This document shows, in pieces, positions 34,332 to 36,781 of a DNA stretch of 36,781 nucleotides. The notes below the pieces were generated by a model that saw only the letters and a list, made by a program, of their open reading frames with translations, made no database searches and was not told the DNA's origin. This stretch comes from an uncultured Lachnospiraceae bacterium (GTDB taxonomy: Bacteria > Bacillota > Clostridia > Lachnospirales > Lachnospiraceae), in assembly GCA_902762955.1 (NCBI GenBank), contig CACWQH010000030.1, positions 1 through 36,781 on the forward strand, in the 5' to 3' direction. Position 1 is the stretch's first letter; every line of letters starts with the position of its first letter. The position numbers were made by a program, and so were the translations under genes.

Positions 34332-36401
34332 TCACTCTTTAGCCGCTTCTATTTCCTTCTTGGCAACTTCATCAGGTGCCTGCTCGTATCTTGCGAATTC
34401 ATAAGAAAATGTTCCGCTTCCTCTGGTCATGGAATTGAGCCTTGTGTCGTATTCGTAAAGCTCAAGATAAGGTATATCAGCTACAATTTCCTGATATCCG
34501 TTCTCTATAGGATTCATACCGTTCACTCTTGCACGTCTTTTGTTAAGATCACCCATTACATCACCGGTATAGGTATCAGGAACAACAACCTTAAGAGTTG
34601 CATACGGTTCAAGAAGCACCGGCTTTGCATCCATAAATCCCTTCTTAAATGCCTGCTCGGTTGCAACCTTAAACGCAAGCTCGGACGAGTCAACCGAATG
34701 ATAGCTTCCGTCATATAAAACAACCTTAACTCCTGTTACAGGATATTTTGCCAAAGGACCGCTCTTTACCGACTCCGCAACACCCTTTTCAACAGCAGGG
34801 AAATAATTCTTCGGAACCGCTCCTCCGACTACCGTCTGCTCAAATACATATGGAGTTTCCATATCCTCTGACGGCTCAATAGTTATCTTAACGTGACCAT
34901 ACTGTCCGTGACCACCTGACTGCTTTTTATATTTATATTCTGTATCAACCTTTTTACGAATAGTTTCTTTAAATGCGATTCTTGGGCGCATAAGCTCTAT
35001 CTCAACCTTATATTTTTCCTGAAGCACGCTTTGCACAACCTCAAGATGCTGTCCTGTAATTCCGTAAATTAAGGTCTGTCCGTTTTCACTGTCATTTACC
35101 TGCTTAAGTGTTAAATCCTCCATCATAAGCTTGGCAAGAGCCTGTGAAATCTTATCCTCATCACCCTTTTTCTTTGCCACATATCTTCTATATACATAAG
35201 GCTTGGAAATCGTTGCACGAAGATATGTAACAGGATTTTTTCTGGTAGAAAGCGAATCAGTTGTCTGACTGACAGACAGCTTGGCAAGGGCTCCTATATC
35301 TCCTGCATGAAGCTCCTTAACCTCTTCTACCTTATTGCCACATATAACATAAAGCTTACCCAGCTTTTCATCTGCGTCACGATGATAATTATATAAGACA
35401 TCATCTGATTTAAGTACGCCTGAATTAACCTTGATAAGTGAATATTTTCCTATGTATGGATCTGCTATTGTCTTAAATATATAGGCGGATTTAGCCTTTG
35501 CAAAATTATAATCTGCTTCAAACACTTCATTGTTGGTAGTATTGATACCTGCACATTTACATTTATCAGGGCTTGGGAAATATTTGATAATGTCTGCCAT
35601 AAGCGTATACATACCTCTGGCAAGAGTATTGGAACCCATAAGAACAGGAACGACCGAGCCGTCACATACGCCTACACGAAGTGCCTGACGAATCTCATCA
35701 TCAGAGAAGGTGTCACCCTCAAAATATCTCTCTAAATACTCTTCACTGGTTTCCGCAACTGCCTCAAGCAAGGCATCACGGCAAATACTTAAGTTTTCAT
35801 AAGAATAATCCGGTACATCAAACTTATCTACTGTTCCATGATTATTCCACCTTTTAGCCTTTTGCTGAATAACATTTACATATCCCACAAACTGCTCATT
35901 TTCACGGATAGGCAGATGGAAAGGTGCAATCTTCTTTCCGTACATTTCCTGTAAATCCTGAACAACCTTTCTAAAGCTTGCTTTATCGATATCCATATCG
36001 GTAACAAAGAACATCCTTGGGAGCTTTCTCTTCTCGCACATCTCCCATGCACGCCTTGTTCCTGCCTCAATTCCTGCCTTACCCGATATAACGATTATCG
36101 CTGCATCCGCAACAGATACGGCTTCCTCTGCTTCCCCCACGAAGTCAAAGAAACCCGGTGTATCGAGGATATTAACCTTGTAGCCTTCCCACTCAATCGG
36201 TACAACTGAAGTCTTAAGAGAATTTTTACGCTTAATCTCTTCTTTGTCGTAATCACTAATCGTATTGCCATTATCTATGGTTCCCATACGTTTAGTCATA
36301 CCGGATAGGTATGCAATAGCTTCAACAAGTGAAGTTTTTCCGCATCCTCCATGTCCCAAAAGGACAACGTTACGAATCTTGTCTGTAGTAAATACATTCA
36401 T
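34332..36401 (-). CDS. Elongation factor G-like GTPase (EF-G paralogue)
   Basis: About 689 residues with full EF-G architecture: GTPase domain, then domains II-V ending in a typical LYEYDTRLNSMTRGSGTFSYEFARYEQAP. G1 is GHGGCGKT (16-23), G3 DTPGF (80-84), where EF-G proper has DTPGH. The G4 position reads FFVTDMDID (131-139), not NKMD. SGGHGQYGHVKITIEP and GGAVPKNYFPAVEKGV are EF-G domain IV motifs. These differences mark the EF-G2/FusA2-like group, not the main EF-G. Role uncertain: ribosome rescue or stress-phase translocation is possible. Start at the ATG at 36401 with GGAGGTG 6 bases upstream. A near-consensus promoter lies 28 bases further up. Confidence 0.9.
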   Translation of the reverse strand: MNVFTTDKIRNVVLLGHGGCGKTSLVEAIAYLSGMTKRMGTIDNGNTISDYDKEEIKRKNSLKTSVVPIEWEGYKVNILDTPGFFDFVGEAEEAVSVADAAIIVISGKAGIEAGTRRAWEMCEKRKLPRMFFVTDMDIDKASFRKVVQDLQEMYGKKIAPFHLPIRENEQFVGYVNVIQQKAKRWNNHGTVDKFDVPDYSYENLSICRDALLEAVAETSEEYLERYFEGDTFSDDEIRQALRVGVCDGSVVPVLMGSNTLARGMYTLMADIIKYFPSPDKCKCAGINTTNNEVFEADYNFAKAKSAYIFKTIADPYIGKYSLIKVNSGVLKSDDVLYNYHRDADEKLGKLYVICGNKVEEVKELHAGDIGALAKLSVSQTTDSLSTRKNPVTYLRATISKPYVYRRYVAKKKGDEDKISQALAKLMMEDLTLKQVNDSENGQTLIYGITGQHLEVVQSVLQEKYKVEIELMRPRIAFKETIRKKVDTEYKYKKQSGGHGQYGHVKITIEPSEDMETPYVFEQTVVGGAVPKNYFPAVEKGVAESVKSGPLAKYPVTGVKVVLYDGSYHSVDSSELAFKVATEQAFKKGFMDAKPVLLEPYATLKVVVPDTYTGDVMGDLNKRRARVNGMNPIENGYQEIVADIPYLELYEYDTRLNSMTRGSGTFSYEFARYEQAPDEVAKKEIEAAKE

Positions 36402-36428
36402 AAAAGGCACCTCCACATTATATAGTTT

Positions 36429-36457
36429 ATTATAGTTTATGCACGCTCATTTCTCAA
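36429..36457 (-). promoter_or_regulatory. Promoter of the EF-G-like gene
   Basis: Minus strand -35 TTGAGA (36457-36452), 17-base spacer, perfect -10 TATAAT (36434-36429). The first ATG of the gene follows about 28 bases on. Confidence 0.8.
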
Positions 36458-36574
36458 AATCCGAGAAATAATAACCCATAGAAATATCCTTTTTTATAAT
36501 AACATTTTAGCGATTATTTTTATAGTCATTTTTCGTTATTTTTCAATCTTTTTTAAAGAAAGGGGCTGGTGCCA

Positions 36575-36664
36575 ATGGTCACTTACAACGATTTATTCGA
36601 ATTTGTGATTATGCTATGCGCAGTTATAACTCTTGTTATACTTATAATCAAGCATAAAAAATAG
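36575..36664 (+). CDS. Putative holin-like toxin, 29 residues
   Basis: Too short for usual ORF calling. Reads MVTYNDLFEFVIMLCAVITLVILIIKHKK: polar N-terminus, one hydrophobic helix, basic tail. This pattern fits the small 'putative holin-like toxin' peptides of Firmicutes, which begin MVTYxxLF or similar and are thought to be type I toxin components. An AAAGGGG ribosome site lies 9 bases upstream. The CDS is followed directly by ACCCTCTGCC, which looks like the left arm of a terminator whose right arm is missing (see the IS next to it). GUGC in the ribosome-site region can pair with GCAC after the stop, possibly hiding the site. An antisense RNA cannot be judged here. Call rests on pattern and context. 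Confidence 0.7.
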   Translation: MVTYNDLFEFVIMLCAVITLVILIIKHKK

Positions 36665-36682
36665 CACCCTCTGCCTGACAAG

Positions 36683-36781
36683 TGTTCTGACCCCAAAAAG
36701 TTAGACAAATTTGAGAGTTAAGCTACAAAGGATTGAAGCCTATATTGCACAGGACTCAGTCCTTTTAGTTTACTCTTTATT
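36683..36781 (-). mobile_element. End of an IS3-family insertion sequence (truncated by window edge)
   Basis: From TGTTCTGACCCC (36683) onward the sequence matches the style of IS3-family ends (TG then CTGACCCC-AAAAGTTAGAC) and runs straight into a transposase reading frame on the minus strand. The remainder lies to the right of the window, so I cannot see the other end or a target duplication. Confidence 0.75.
36718..36781 (-). CDS. IS3-family transposase OrfB, C-terminal fragment (5' partial)
   Basis: Read on the minus strand the last 21 codons give IKSKLKGLSPVQYRLQSFVA then a TAA stop at 36718-36720. The KxKLKGLSPxQYR pattern is the conserved C-terminus of IS3/IS150-type DDE transposase subunits. 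The rest of the gene is off the window. Confidence 0.8.
   Translation of the reverse strand, partial: IKSKLKGLSPVQYRLQSFVA

Overview
The window looks like a chromosomal segment of a low-GC, spore-forming member of the Lachnospiraceae (Clostridia). I infer this from AT-rich DNA, strong GGAGG ribosome sites, spore genes (a small acid-soluble spore protein, YlbJ, a SpoIIM-like protein), Gram-positive LexA boxes at recA, and Firmicute gene orders such as rpmB / asp23 / fakA / recG, nudix-spoIIM-xerD, recA-recX-rny and rsmD-coaD. A family 5 glycanase with a carbohydrate-binding domain suggests a gut or rumen plant-fibre degrader. I cannot name the species.

Layout. 1-3820 (minus) is one giant open reading frame that leaves the window at its left edge. 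It has a type IV prepilin N-terminus followed by a long body with about 13 'YVGGIxGY' (GLUG-like) repeats. 4018-6684 holds aroE, rpsO with a structured leader, and aroC on the plus strand. 6743-6955 is a long hairpin element. 6960-12546 (minus) carries xerD, a SpoIIM-like gene, a nudix hydrolase, rny, recX and recA, the last behind an SOS promoter with two LexA boxes. 12786-15197 (plus) carries tmcAL and ylbJ. 15218-20064 (minus) carries a coiled-coil protein, coaD, rsmD, a membrane-anchored GH5 glycanase, a DegV/FakB-like protein and an SASP. 20246-25170 (minus) carries recG, a YwaF-like membrane protein, fakA and asp23; rpmB faces them on the plus strand. 25617-25918 is a second hairpin element inside an inverted duplication. 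25920-36401 (minus) carries tex, a helical protein, a DMT transporter, thiI with its cysteine desulfurase, rsmE, a PAS-GGDEF protein and an EF-G paralogue. The right edge holds a tiny holin-like toxin gene and the end of an IS3-family insertion sequence.

Functional links: FakA and a FakB-type DegV protein could form a fatty-acid kinase. ThiI and the adjacent cysteine desulfurase would make 4-thiouridine and/or thiazole sulfur. RecA and RecX are under LexA control. AroE and AroC are two steps of the shikimate pathway.

The two most unusual features are (i) a repeated long-hairpin element (6743-6955 and 25665-25862) with identical conserved blocks but variable stem segments that stay self-complementary in each copy, and (ii) the prepilin-headed GLUG-repeat giant.
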